Positions 1-10,589 of a stretch of 64,000 bases of DNA are shown piece after piece. Both the position numbers and the translations under genes were made by a program. How positions within the stretch are numbered: position 1 is the first letter of the stretch; every line of letters starts with the position of its first letter. Under the pieces are notes generated by a model. The model saw only the letters and a list, made by a program, of their open reading frames with translations. It did no database searches and had not been told where the DNA came from. Origin of the DNA: Hydractinia symbiolongicarpus (taxonomy: Eukaryota > Cnidaria > Hydrozoa > Anthoathecata > Hydractiniidae); assembly GCF_029227915.1 (NCBI RefSeq), contig NC_079876.1, positions 35,321,828 through 35,385,827 of the forward strand, written 5' to 3'.

Positions 1-329
1 AGGCTGAAATAACAAGAATTGAAAGTTAAGCAACCAAGTCTTAAGTCTTATTAAACCTGGATATTATAACAAGCAAAATACGAAAATAGTATTTTTTTTC
101 TTACTAAACCATTAAAACGAAAGTGCAAAGCTAAAGTTTTGTAAAATTTTAATATCATGCTTACCAACTTTATGACTGGATGTAATGTTATCTACCTTTC
201 ACCTCAATTCTATCCTACGAAGACTACCTGAAATGCCCTTAAAAAAATATCAAAAACAAAATTAGCACTAAACCATCACCACCGCTACCAACATCACCGT
301 CGCCACCAACATCACCGTCGCCAACTTCA

Positions 330-1131
330 ATGCTGCCACTAATAAAACAGATAACACCACCGTTACTATCTCCACCAATGATTCAGCCACCAAAATCACT
401 GCCACCACAACCAACCAACCAAGATTTGAGCACACAACTGACAATCGTGCAAGCCAATTTAATTCACATCAATTTCAAACTGGACCAACTCATTGACTTC
501 ATGAACACCAGCATTATTCCAAGATTTTTCCAAAATGTATCAGAACAGCAACATCCCCACACCAACACAACAGTACCATCATTTGAAACAACTTCTGCCT
601 CAGTACCACAATTCGATCTACTACCACCGCTTTCACCCCATGCCAAATAATCCGCCAACTTGCCAGCCAAATTCATCAAATTTTCACACAATGCCTGGAT
701 GTAATGACACTTACAATGCTGTACTTAGTGCAGCATGGGATGCTACCGAGATTTGCGACTGCACATACAAAATGATCCTTGCTGCATTTCCTCTGGATGT
801 CTTAAAGGAGTCCAATTTGACAGTCAAGAGAGGGTGCAGACAATTGGACCCTGTAAGAACCCAGTGGATTTGGAGTGAGGTCAGGCAAAAGTTCAAGCCC
901 TCAGGAGTTGAGTGGAAAAGGTGCATCGAACGGATAAAAAGCATTTTTTTCATTTTGCGTGAATTTTTAATGTTCAACTTATGCCTGTTCTTTGCACCCA
1001 AACATAACCATGCATCAGTATTAACCCTCCCCCTCAGACCTTGTGATTTTTACTGCTACCACAACAGGGTGATCACTAATAAAATGAGAATAAAAATAAG
1101 GATATTAAGGAGAATTAAGGAGACAAATTGA
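330..1131 (+). pseudogene. BEN-domain protein gene, frame-broken or partial
   Basis: Two overlapping plus-strand frames appear to be parts of one gene. The first (330-650) is rich in Pro, Thr and Gln, with a short amphipathic helix near residues 34-62 that could be a coiled coil. It stops at 650. The second frame (readable over 535-1131) carries, at roughly residues 75-140, a pattern typical of BEN domains: an aliphatic-Phe-Pro-x-x-x-Leu start, a basic-Cys-x-x-Leu-Asp-Pro centre and an EWKRCIERIKSIFF end. BEN domains bind DNA or chromatin and also occur in proteins of transposons and DNA viruses. A frame change near 600-690 is needed to join the halves, either by an indel or by an intron I could not define. 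The early residues of the second frame are probably not translated. BEN assignment is by pattern only. Confidence 0.5.
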
Positions 1132-2282
1132 CATTTTTAAGGATATTTTGCTGCGAACAAGAATAATAATGATAATTAAGGAGAAAACCAATTTTATTTC
1201 TCTATCCTTAATTTCAGGTAACAGAGAAATATGTCGTTAACTTGTGTTGAATTTATGGTGGTTTAATATTTGTAAATATCAGTGTTTTTAAAAATTGGAG
1301 ATTTTCTTAAAATTTCTTAAAACTACGAGGTGAACAATAGAAAAATCCATGGTTTCACCCCTTCTTTATTTCGTGACTACTACTGCAGTTAGCTACCATT
1401 TTGCGTGACAGATTTAGTTTGGGCTTATAGCAAGTTTAGTGATTTTTAAGAATATATAACATTATAATTTAAGTCCTGAATTAAGTTTAGTTATTATAAG
1501 TTTTATGGTACTGTAATGTTTGTTTGTTATATAGCATAAAACAAAATCATCATTTTTAAGTCTCCTTTTGTTAAGCGATTTTTTTGTCTCTGCACACATT
1601 GTTTCAATCCAACACAGAAAACTAATTTAGCAGTTTAAAGACAGGAAAAAAATAATTCAGGCTTACAACATTATAGGCTTGTTTGAAACATACCTTTTAT
1701 GTTAACCTTATCAGATAGTTAGCTAGCTAGCTCCTTCTAAATCAAATTAATCTTGTTTCATAACGACCAATCGCTAAAATTCCAATGAATATAACCTGAA
1801 CTGGGATAAAAATGTAAACACTTTTTCCACTCATCATAACGCATGGCCTGCACTGCTGTTTCTTGTTCAAAATCAGAGCGTGAAATGGAATTGCTCAGGG
1901 TGAGCCACATGCTGCATACGGCTTGCGGTATTTTAAGGAACACAGAAAATTAAAAGAGACTAACTAAATTAGCGCTTAATTTTTTGTAGCGGTTAAACAA
2001 AATATATTAATATTTTTTTTATATAAAAAAGACATAAATACAACTCCTAAAAACAACAAGCAACATTTTTTGTTGACTGGTTTGGAAGCAATTTAACCGA
2101 CAAACATAAAAAGATTGTTGTCTTCGGTGCTTTTCGCATAATTAGCTAAAACATTTATGCGTCAGCCATATTGCACTATTATCGATAAATTGCTGAGGAA
2201 ACAAAATAAATTAGCGGTAATTATAGCTCAGCATTGTGTATCGCTAATGACCTGATGGCTAATCCATTTTATTTATCGATAA
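1132..2282. other. gene-free stretch
   Basis: AT-rich noncoding DNA with short GCTA-type microsatellite runs (near 1,720). The only long frame, a 61-codon minus-strand one at 1758-1943, has no family signature. I see no splice-supported gene. Confidence 0.5.
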
Positions 2283-2495
2283 TTCTGTTCTTTTTGCGGA
2301 GAGTAGCGGAGTGCGCGCCAGCGCACGGAGCGTAGCGGAGCCTATTTCCTCATTATATAAGCCAAATATAAGGGAAAAGAAGTACGAGGGAGAGTATATA
2401 GCATTTCTATGCGATTTCGTCCCTATACATCCGAATTATAAAAATTCAAACAAAAAATCACAGTAATCCAGCAATTTAATGTGGTCATTCTTTAT
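2283..2495 (+). repeat. composite repeat family, copy A, left part
   Basis: Starts with a GCGGAGAGTAGCGGAG block, an inverted GC-rich segment (GCGCGCCAGCGCAC), then TATTTCCTCATT and AAGCCAAATATAAGGG. The same order occurs at about 47,569 and 63,158. It is cut at 2495 by the long-TIR transposon and resumes at 8481. The family has no coding capacity that I can see. Confidence 0.75.
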
Positions 2496-2852
2496 AGACA
2501 GGGCATATAGTCTAGCAATCTAACAAAATGCCTAATTTAACTTTTTATTGTGGAATCTGATAGATTAGGTAGGAAGCTTCAAAAAACCACCGAATACCTT
2601 TCCGGGAAAACTTCCGGCGTCACGTGACTGATGGCGTCAAATGCGGCAAAAATTGTGCACAAATCCTGCGATAACTCGTGAACGGTATAAAATATAAACT
2701 TAAAAATGGCATATTTGGCATCGGCTAAATAAGACCTTTTGAATGATATACAGTTTTATTAGTCTGCTACATATTTGAAATTTTCCTCCTCCGCAGCGTC
2801 CGCAAATTTTATTCTTTAAAGTCGTTATTCGGATTGGGCTATGCAAATAGAA
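2496..2852 (+). repeat. left terminal inverted repeat of the long-TIR transposon
   Basis: Matches the reverse complement of 8124-8480. The outer ~310 bp is nearly identical; the inner part (after TCCTCCTCCGCAGCG) diverges but is still alignable to TATGCAAATAGAA. It includes a CACGTGACT motif. Confidence 0.9.
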
Positions 2853-2991
2853 CTGACTTAACTCTTCCCAAAATTTTCTCTCTTTACTTTTAAGATAGCA
2901 TATCACGCTGAAATGCGATGCCTGAAATAAACGATTAAGTACTCAACTACAAGAAACCAAACGCTGCAACGCTATTATGTACAAAAATGAT

Positions 2992-5900
2992 CTAAGGTAA
3001 ATAGTCACTGTCAGAAGAGTCCGTTTTTTCTTCTTCTGATGTCGTAAAGTCTTTTTCCCAATCAGAACTATCTGAAGCTCCTTCCGTTTCATTCATAGCA
3101 CTGCTTTCTCTCTGTTCCATGTCGTCGCTTGTGTCGTTACTTCTTTTCGTCCCTCGGGGAGTGACTTTTTTCCTTTTCTGCGAAGGTTCCGTTTGCTCAG
3201 CTTCTGATTCTTTATCAGCTTCAAAACCATCTCCAGTGTTACCTGTTTTCTTCCTGGATTTACCCCTTTGTCGAATAAGAGATCTTGGCAACTGATTTCC
3301 AGTAAACCAAACGGGATTTACAAATTTCTTGTCGTGGTCAATTTTCCATCCGAAATCTTCAATGTTCAACGGAACTATGTGATGGTTTAAGCAGTTCAGC
3401 CAAATATAAGATTGTAAATGGACCCGTTTTATCTCTTGACAAACTGAATCTGGGTCAGGTAATAATGGTGCTGAAGATTTCACTTTCATTTTCAAATATT
3501 GCTGTACCCTCGTCTGGACATAGCTGTCTTTATCCTTTCCATGGTACATAAATATTTGAAAAAATTTCTTTGCGTTTACCACCGTCTCATTAGAAATGGA
3601 AGTGCTCTTACCCAGTTGATCAATGAGAGCTAAGCCGCTTTTGTCTTTCAATATTTTCTTAAAAACTTTTATCTTTCCTTTATTGAATTTGTAGGCAGTT
3701 GTATCACAGCCGGTTAGAGCATGTATCTGAGGTAACACTGTGCAAATTTCAGGGCCAAAGTTATCAAATATCAATCGTACATCAACATACTTCTCGTGCT
3801 CAATCTTCATGTGCCATTCTTGTGAGGCGTGGCAGTGTACCATACCATGAAGCAATAGGATAAGCACGTCTGTATCCTTTGCAACAATCACAGCAGGGGA
3901 TTTATCTTGAGCTGCATGAAGCACGAGTCTCGTGTCTGCTTCCTCGTGGTTGCAATCTTGCATTCGTTCCACTCCATTACTTCGAATCAGCAAAGTTTCC
4001 TCTTTGCAATTGATGATAAGCGGGATCTTCAACAACCGTCTGCCGTCTGTACTTCTGAAGAATGAGCTTGCAAGTCGAATAAGATCTTCCTTATTTTCGT
4101 TGTTGTGGAAAAACTCTAGCCATTCCTTTCCTTGAAGCATTTTTTGGTCTACACTTTCCAGACGTACTCTGCGAGATGTTTCTCCCCGCGCAATTCTCGT
4201 TGATGATTTGATGCTATTTTCCAAATAAGTATCATTGACGATTTCTACTTGTACTGCATCTGCTATTGCAGGAGGTATTGCTGAATGGAGAACAGCGACC
4301 AGCCACTTTCTATATGTTTGCTCTGGTTTCACTGTTCGAAAGAGGGCCATACCATCAATAATCCAACGTGCCTTCAGTGGGATAGCGCTGGAGACCGCTT
4401 TTGATTCATTGATCAAATAGTTTCGGAAACTGGCTTTGTCTGATTGTCGCAGCATGTTGTTTGGTGTTGCAAGACTCAATGGAAGTGTTGTAATTGGAAA
4501 TGTGAACGCCTCTTCAAGCGATGTTGCTTTTGCCACTAGAATTCCAAAGGCCTGTCGATCTTCTTTGAGGATGGATACTGCTTTAGGGGTACTCTTTCCC
4601 TTTTCAAGCCCGGTTTTCAGCTTTACTCTTTTGATTGGATCAAATATACTTTTTTCTTTAGTTACAAGTCGTTTTTGGACAAACTCTTTGTATCTGGTAT
4701 TCCCAATTTCTGGTGCATTCATTAGGCCTTCAATTACTTCTGTATCGATTTCTAAACCCGTGCAGATTACTTTTGCAGGACCATTCGAAAATGGATCCGT
4801 TTTATAGGAATGCAACTTTTCTTTCAAAGCAGCGACATCGCTATGGTGTTTTGCTTTACCACTATCCGTAAGCTCTTTGTGAGTCGACGTTGTTTTAATG
4901 TTGAGTTTATCACGCATTGTAAGACGAAGCTTTGCGTGAATGTGAACGGTTTTCACCCATTTGTTAGTTGTGTCGATATTGGTACTAAATCCGGATCTGA
5001 ATGGACCTGCTGTCCCTTTGGTTTCGCGATTAAAATATTCAGTGACCAAATCCCCGTGAACTGTTGCAAACTTTTCTCCCGAATAATTCGCTCCGAATCC
5101 CCTCTCGAGCAGTTCTTGATAGGCTGGATTGTTGCTTGATTTCAAATCCGTCAATAGCACATGCTGAAATGTCAAATAGCGAGAGTAGTTTTGGTGGTCG
5201 AAAGCAAACACTTGCTTCAGCATTTCTCGTTCTGCTTCAAGATGTCTTTCGAAATTTCCTTCACGAACGGCAGAGACCAGAGCTAATAAAGACGATATAT
5301 CTCTCAAGTACGCAACAGTCATTGTTTGTTGAGGACTTTCGCAGCTACTTATCTCACGAACTAACTCTTCAAATTCATCTAATTCTATAACCGCTTCAAG
5401 TGCTTCTGTGGATGGATTTTCTCTCAGTGACTTCAGGCTCTCACGCAGACCATCAGATAAAGACGCGTAGTTGTCCCGTAGTTGTTCTGTACGATACTGG
5501 ACAAGAGCAGCGAATGACTCTTTCAGAATTCGCATACACCGATAGTAATGCTTCCCTCCAAATGCTTGATCTACAGAACCAGCAGAAATTGTCCCTGCGT
5601 CAACAAACCAATCTTTGTAGCCAATACACGAATGCCTCTTGAAGATTAATCGCTGGCGAACACGTAATTGGTGAAAGCCACCCATAAGGACAATGATATT
5701 CTTATAGAGATCGCTATTCTTCCATATTATCTGCACAAGCCTGGCATATACCTCTTCGTCTGCGTGGGCGAAAATATGTTTTAATCCAAGATCATCCATT
5801 ACATGTTTGAGGGTGTCAAGATAGTTCTTGCATACTGAAATATCGGGTGGTTGATTTATTACAGGCATGTATTCAATGAGCGATTTTTTCTGCTTGCGAT

Positions 5901-7799
5901 CAGAAACCTTTCTATTGAAAGCAGTCCAAGACCCCAACATTGGTAAATCAGGTTCACCGTCAGTAGCAGGCAGACCACTTGCTAATGACCACGCTACATC
6001 TCTGCGAAAGCTTTCTTCAAGGAGCTCTGTGCCTTCATCATCCTGATAAGCGGGAAATGCAAGAGGATCCGCTCTCGCACCAAGATGATATTCTTCAATA
6101 TTGTTAGTAACAATTTCCTCACAGGGAACTAGTTCTTGAATTGTTGATTTCGTTTCATGAAGAATGCTGTCACCTGTAATAAATCAAAATTAGGGTATTT
6201 AATTGTTCATAAATCTGGAATCTGCTCAAGTCTATACATCAGAAACAGAATCTAGAAAATCTACAAAAATTTACCTGGAATAAATGGCTGAAACAGTGTG
6301 CTGTTCGTATCATGAGTGGTTCCAACACCGGTAAGAGTTTCCTGGCGGCCATCATTGTTATCAATGGTCGAATGTAGAGGGTATCCTTTCACAAAACGTT
6401 TGTGTACTTCAATCTGAGCGGAGGACCATGCATCATTGTATTTTCTGATTTCATTGTACGAAATTGAATGGCCAAGATTGTGAAGATGTGCGGCTGCCTC
6501 TTTACTACCAGTAAGTCTGTGTATTGTCAGTCCTAGCATGGCTTGTTTTACATTCTTCTGGCGAGTGATTAGCGACTGCCAATCTGATGCTATTGACCAA
6601 ATCTTATTGGCAATGTTACTTGACTGCGTAATGGCATAACCTTCATCATTGGTCTTAAAATTCGGATACATCGTGGCATATATAATATTGTATAATTCAG
6701 GCATCGGGCCCTTGTTGAAGTCTGCGATCATTTCATCAGGAGTTTTTGGTAAACTTTCTAGCTCTCGCTCTTTGACTTTGCTCTTGATGAAATTTGCAAA
6801 CGAACGAATGTGATCCATATCCCTCAGTCCATGGCCAAGCAGTGTTGCAACGCTATACTCGCAGGGATTCATGAGCGCCGAATGAACAATAACGTATTTC
6901 CCTGTTGTAAAAAAATCAATCTCAGATCCAAATTGCTTCACCAATTCTCTCTTCAATGACACAGTGTGCATGAAAGCAGGCTCTAAGTTATTTTCTTCGC
7001 ATATAACCTTTATGTCTGATAATAACTGGTGGAGAAGATATGCCTCCTTCTTCCCAATTACTTTCCATCCAACTATTCTGAAGAACTCTTCGATTATGAA
7101 TTGCTTTTCTTTGTCTTTCGAAGATTCTTGTTCTTCTTCAATACCCGAAGGCTGGTTTATTGCATACTTAAGGTAACAGTTTTTATGATAATAAATATCA
7201 ATGGCATAAAGATCAAAAGACTGTCCACCTTGCAATACCTGCAGTCTTTTTGCGGCCTCGTGAAATCGGTAAGTCGGTTTAGAAATAAACAGCTCAGTCC
7301 TTGCATGAATCCTTTGACGAGAGCTTTCCTGTTCGCATCTACCAAGTCCAGCTTGATTATATGATCCACCGTCCGTTTCCCTTCTTTCATTACAAATAAA
7401 ACAAATTTGTTTTCTTTTTTTGGCTTCTCTTTGTGATCTTCTAGTCTGAACATCACTTGTTAGATCCTCTGATTCTTGTTCGAGAACACTTGTCTTAATT
7501 TCTCCGTATCTTTTCCTGTAGTTTTCCACTTTCGTTCCAAATGTAATACTACAATTTTTATGAGCTTTACCAAATGCTTCAATAACATCACCAATTCGCG
7601 AGTGAACATAACGAAAAGAGAAATACTTGTCATTTCGATCGATATCAATACAGTTCCATTCTTCTGCAATCCTCTTCAAGTTCTCCCATCCTTGCTGTGA
7701 AAAACTTTTTTGGGAATCTTTTTGCGAAAAAGAACCATCACATAATAAACATTTTTCACTTGTTTGTTCAAGACTGAGAAATGAAGACGATAGGGCCAT
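2992..7799 (-). CDS. transposon-encoded protein, two zinc modules plus FEN1/XPG-like nuclease domain (2 exons)
   Basis: I read two exons, 7799-6275 and 6173-2992, split by a 101-bp intron with donor CCAG/GTAAAT and acceptor TTATTACAG/G. The phases agree and the frame stays open, giving about 1,568 aa. Exon 1 has two zinc-type modules, C17xxC20...H80xxC83 and C133xxC136...H205xxC208. Exon 2 has a block found in many unannotated cnidarian proteins (LGSWTAFNR, YMPVINQPP, an Asp near 647 and a GGFH motif near 673-676). Its C-terminal part shows IIDG (Asp ~1115), HEEAD (~1251-1255), KDTD (~1275-1277) and LTGCD (~1332), followed by a basic helix. This Asp/Glu order matches FEN1/XPG-type PIN nucleases, so it may cut branched DNA (inference). 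The acidic/basic tail looks like a nuclear tail. It is the only gene of the element and thus the candidate transposase. The start is the first ATG of the open frame; an upstream exon cannot be excluded. Confidence 0.75.
6174..6274 (-). other. intron of the long-TIR transposon gene
   Basis: 101 bp, GT...AG on the minus strand. Exon 1 leaves one base (phase 1); exon 2 supplies two, and the frame then runs open for 77 codons to the Met at 5940 and on to 2992. Without this intron the gene would look like two separate proteins. Confidence 0.8.
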
Positions 7800-8123
7800 A
7801 TTCTTTCATATTTTTTGAATGTGGTGAAACAATCGAACTCGACCAGCACATAAGCGATCAAAAAGAGTAATGCACGAAATTGTAGAGAAATGTAAATGAT
7901 ATTCCCATAACTAACAAGCAAGTTCATTCATTCTTTCAAACTTCATTTTCTCACCTAACATACCTTCGCTTTGTCGTCACAACACCGGAATGATCTTCAG
8001 GTGCCCCGACTCACATTCATATCAACTCTCAATGGGGCTTTTCCTGTTATTCTATAATATCCATTATGTTTTACGAGTAAAGATATGAATAGCGGTTGTT
8101 TTTAGAATCACGTTTTCGAGAAT

Positions 8124-8480
8124 TTCTATTTGAATAGCGCAATTCGAGTAACAACTTTCAAAAAGTAATTTCGTGGTCGCTGCGGAGGAGGAAAATTTCA
8201 AATATGTAGCAGACTAATAAAACTGTATATCATTCAAAAGGTCTTATTTAGCCGATGCCAAATATGCCATTTTTAAGTTTATATTTTATACCGTTCACGA
8301 GTTATCGCAGGATTTGTGCACAATTTTTGCCGCATTTGACGCCATCAGTCACGTGACGCCGGAAGTTTTCCCGGAAAGGTATTCGGTGGTTTTTTGAAGC
8401 TTCCTACCTAATCTATCAGATTCCACAATAAAAAGTTAAATTAGGCATTTTGTTAGATTGCTAGACTATATGCCCTGTCT
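8124..8480 (-). repeat. right terminal inverted repeat of the long-TIR transposon
   Basis: Inverted copy of 2496-2852, ending ATATGCCCTGTCT. The sequence between the gene start (7799) and this arm is ~325 bp of noncoding DNA that may hold the promoter. Confidence 0.9.
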
Positions 8481-9240
8481 ATTAGTACAATTTATAGTAA
8501 GCGAGACAACGTGTATTAGGAGCAAAGCGATGGAGTGTTTGTTGTTTTTTAAAGATAGTGCCAAGCAGAAAATGGGGACGAACTGATATTTTCAAGAAAA
8601 CGAAAGAGGGAAGTATGAATAGCTAGCTAGTATATCACTATTTTTTACATGTAATGAACCTCTTCTCACCCACACCTAACTAGCAAATAACTACCAACAT
8701 ATGTGGCAAAATAAGCTGGTATAACACTACCAAATTGGCTAGCTAGCAGCATAAACTAGGTAGTTAACCAGCACAAAACTTTTTTTCTCACTAGCTACTT
8801 ATCTGACATAAAACTGGCTACTTGGCCGGCATAAAATTAGCTATGTAGCTAGATTTAAATGATCCTTAAGACATATTTTCTAGTCATACACATACTGCAC
8901 AATGAGTTAATTATGCTCTGATTAGGTAAGTACCATCAAATATCTACAATTATCCACAAAATATGTTGGTTCTAACAATTTTAGACAAAAAACTAAGAAC
9001 CAAAAGTTTAGCCAAATCATCAAAAGAACATTGGTATAGACATATATTCTTTTTAGCAGAAGAGCCTGGACTTTTTTTATAAATAAAAGAATAAATGCAA
9101 CCTCCATAATGTGTTTTTTGCAACCTTGTCCATAGTATTTATTTTGAAAAATATAGTGAAAATGGAAGGTTATGTAGAGCTATCACTATTTTTCACTTTT
9201 AGGTCATTCACACCCCTAAAAAGCTCCCTAACTAAAGCAT
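8481..9240 (+). repeat. composite repeat family, copy A, right part
   Basis: Continues the repeat broken at 2495: TAAGCGAGACAA, then GATGGAGTG, TTTAAAGAT, an AGCTAGCTAGTATATCAC block and TACATGTAATGAACC. All recur in order around 47,785-47,960. A later AAAACTAAGAACCAAAAGTTTAG block matches 48,220 and 48,657. GCTA-rich runs fill the rest. Confidence 0.65.
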
Positions 9241-9278
9241 AAAACATAATTTAGTGGCTCAGATTTTCTAGCTAAATA

Positions 9279-9768
9279 AAGAGGGTGCCGATAAGCCGCA
9301 AACGCCCGCATATATACGGGCGAGTTCGGGCGACTTTTCGAATTAAATTGACATTTGTCGGCCGAAACCGCCCGCACTTTCCCGAACACGCCCGAACTCG
9401 CCCGGAACATTCCCGAAATGCAACACCTTGTAACATAAACATGGCGGACGACAGTTAAAAGAATGCGTTTGAAGAGAAAGGAGTTAATAAAGTTTATATA
9501 TAAGTTATTTATCAAGTAAATCTTATCACAAATCATAAAAAACAGTTCTTTTAAGAACTTCGCTATCACATAGTTAGTTCATTTTAATTTTTATACTTTT
9601 TTAAATAATTCTTCGAGAGTCATTTGTGGTAAATCTTTTTTTTTTCGAGCATTGTTCGGGACTATGCGGGGGTTTTCGGGCAAATACCTGAATTTTTTTC
9701 AAAACGCCGAACTCGCCTGAAAACGCCTGCACTTTTTACGGCGTATGCGGCTTATCGGCACCCTCGTG
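9279..9768. mobile_element. hAT-like MITE with 8-bp target duplication
   Basis: The ends GAGGGTGCCGATAAGCCGCA and its inverse (ending CGGCACCCTC) flank about 490 bp of noncoding, GC-richer DNA with many CCCG/CGGG subterminal blocks. GCTAAATA is present directly outside both ends (9271-9278, 9769-9776), an 8-bp duplication as in hAT or P-type transposons. No transposase is inside. Confidence 0.7.
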
Positions 9769-9862
9769 CTAAATATATCAAACTAGGTGCCATATTTTTT
9801 AGTAAAAAGACTGAGCATATATAAGATGCACATCTAAAGTTTTTCTTATATATATAATCATG

Positions 9863-9929
9863 CCCTGTTGGTCTAATGGCTATGACACTCATGCAAATGA
9901 GAGATCCAGGTTCAAATCCTGGACAGGGC
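9863..9929 (+). repeat. tRNA-derived sequence, defective
   Basis: A 7-bp acceptor stem (GCCCTGT/ACAGGGC), an A box (TGGTCTAATGGC) and a B box (GGTTCAAATCC) are clear. The anticodon arm CTCAT-GCAA-ATGAG leaves only a 4-nt loop, so it cannot decode. The copy at 49,286 shares flanks as well (AGGAAAAACATAA downstream). It is a dispersed tRNA-like repeat or SINE head rather than a working tRNA. Confidence 0.65.
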
Positions 9930-9930
9930 T

Positions 9931-10310
9931 AGGAAAAACATAATTATCTTGCACTTACAACAACCAGGTAAATGTTTCGCCTTTTTCGTGGACTTCTCTA
10001 ATTATTTCTATATCTTGACTTTTTAATGTTGTTGTCATTGGAACCAAGTTAACTTTTAGTCTCAGATTTATTAAAAATTGATAGTTTTTTTGGCGTTATG
10101 ACCGATTGTTTAAATATTTGTATTGGCACATAATTCTGCTAACATGATTCACTGTATATATATTGACCGGATATAAATTTGAGAGCTTTGTTTGAGCTAC
10201 TGAATTTGAAATATTTGCATTTCAATATTTTCTATACTCCTGGATTAATATGATACATATCTTAGATATTTCGAGTATACGAATCTTTGAGTTGTAGGGG
10301 GATTCTCTAT
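9931..10310. other. gene-free stretch
   Basis: AT-rich DNA following the tRNA-like repeat. I see nothing beyond the shared flank with the 49.36-kb copy. Confidence 0.45.
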
Positions 10311-10530
10311 TAAGGTGCGTGCCCCTGCCTTGCCTAACCCTGCCTTGCTGATTACTCTTCCTGTTTCCTTGCCTGCCTTTGCCTACCCTTCCTATGCCTT
10401 TTCTGGTGCCTGGCTTCTATGCCCTTGCCTGTGCTTCTATGCCTTGCCTACCCCTGCCTTGCTGATTCCTCTTCCTGTTTCCTTGCCTGCCTTTGCCGTG
10501 CCCTTTCCTTGCCGTGCTTTGCCTTGGCAA
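10311..10530 (+). repeat. CT-rich minisatellite (CCTTGCCTACCC type)
   Basis: Imperfect units built from CCTTGCCTAC, CCTGCCTTGCTGAT and TCCTTGCCTGCC. The same sequence lies at 62,775-63,130, where it leads into the composite repeat. Here it ends with CTTGGCAACCTGTCCGCAAC, matching 63,125-63,150. Open frames within it are a by-product of the base composition. Confidence 0.8.
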
Positions 10531-10589
10531 CCTGTCCGCAACACTTTCTATATTGATTTGCAAGAATTATCGCTAAATAGTGATCGATA

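Larger units (their letters stand above)
2496..8480 (-). mobile_element. 5,985-bp DNA transposon with 357-bp terminal inverted repeats
   Basis: The two ends are near-perfect inverted copies (2496-2852 and 8124-8480). They begin AGACAGGGCATATAGTCTAG and are very similar for over 300 bp, with looser identity in the inner 40-50 bp. Between them lies one minus-strand gene and nothing else. The flanks join into a repeat that is uninterrupted at about 47,750-47,800, which gives an independent view of the insertion point. The target duplication is short and ambiguous: AT, or TTA if the repeats start with TA. High arm identity and an open gene point to recent activity. I cannot place it in a named superfamily: the encoded protein shows no clear DDE triad and instead has a FEN1/XPG-like nuclease pattern. 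Confidence 0.85.

Noticed and set aside
1758-1943. 61-codon minus-strand frame
   Set aside because: No family pattern, and no splice sites or neighbouring coding evidence.
3932-5642. Plus-strand frames opposite the transposon gene
   Set aside because: Antisense shadows of the long coding exon on the minus strand.
9863-9929. Functional tRNA gene
   Set aside because: Only a 4-nt anticodon loop, and its flanks are shared with the 49.3-kb copy, so it is a repeat unit.
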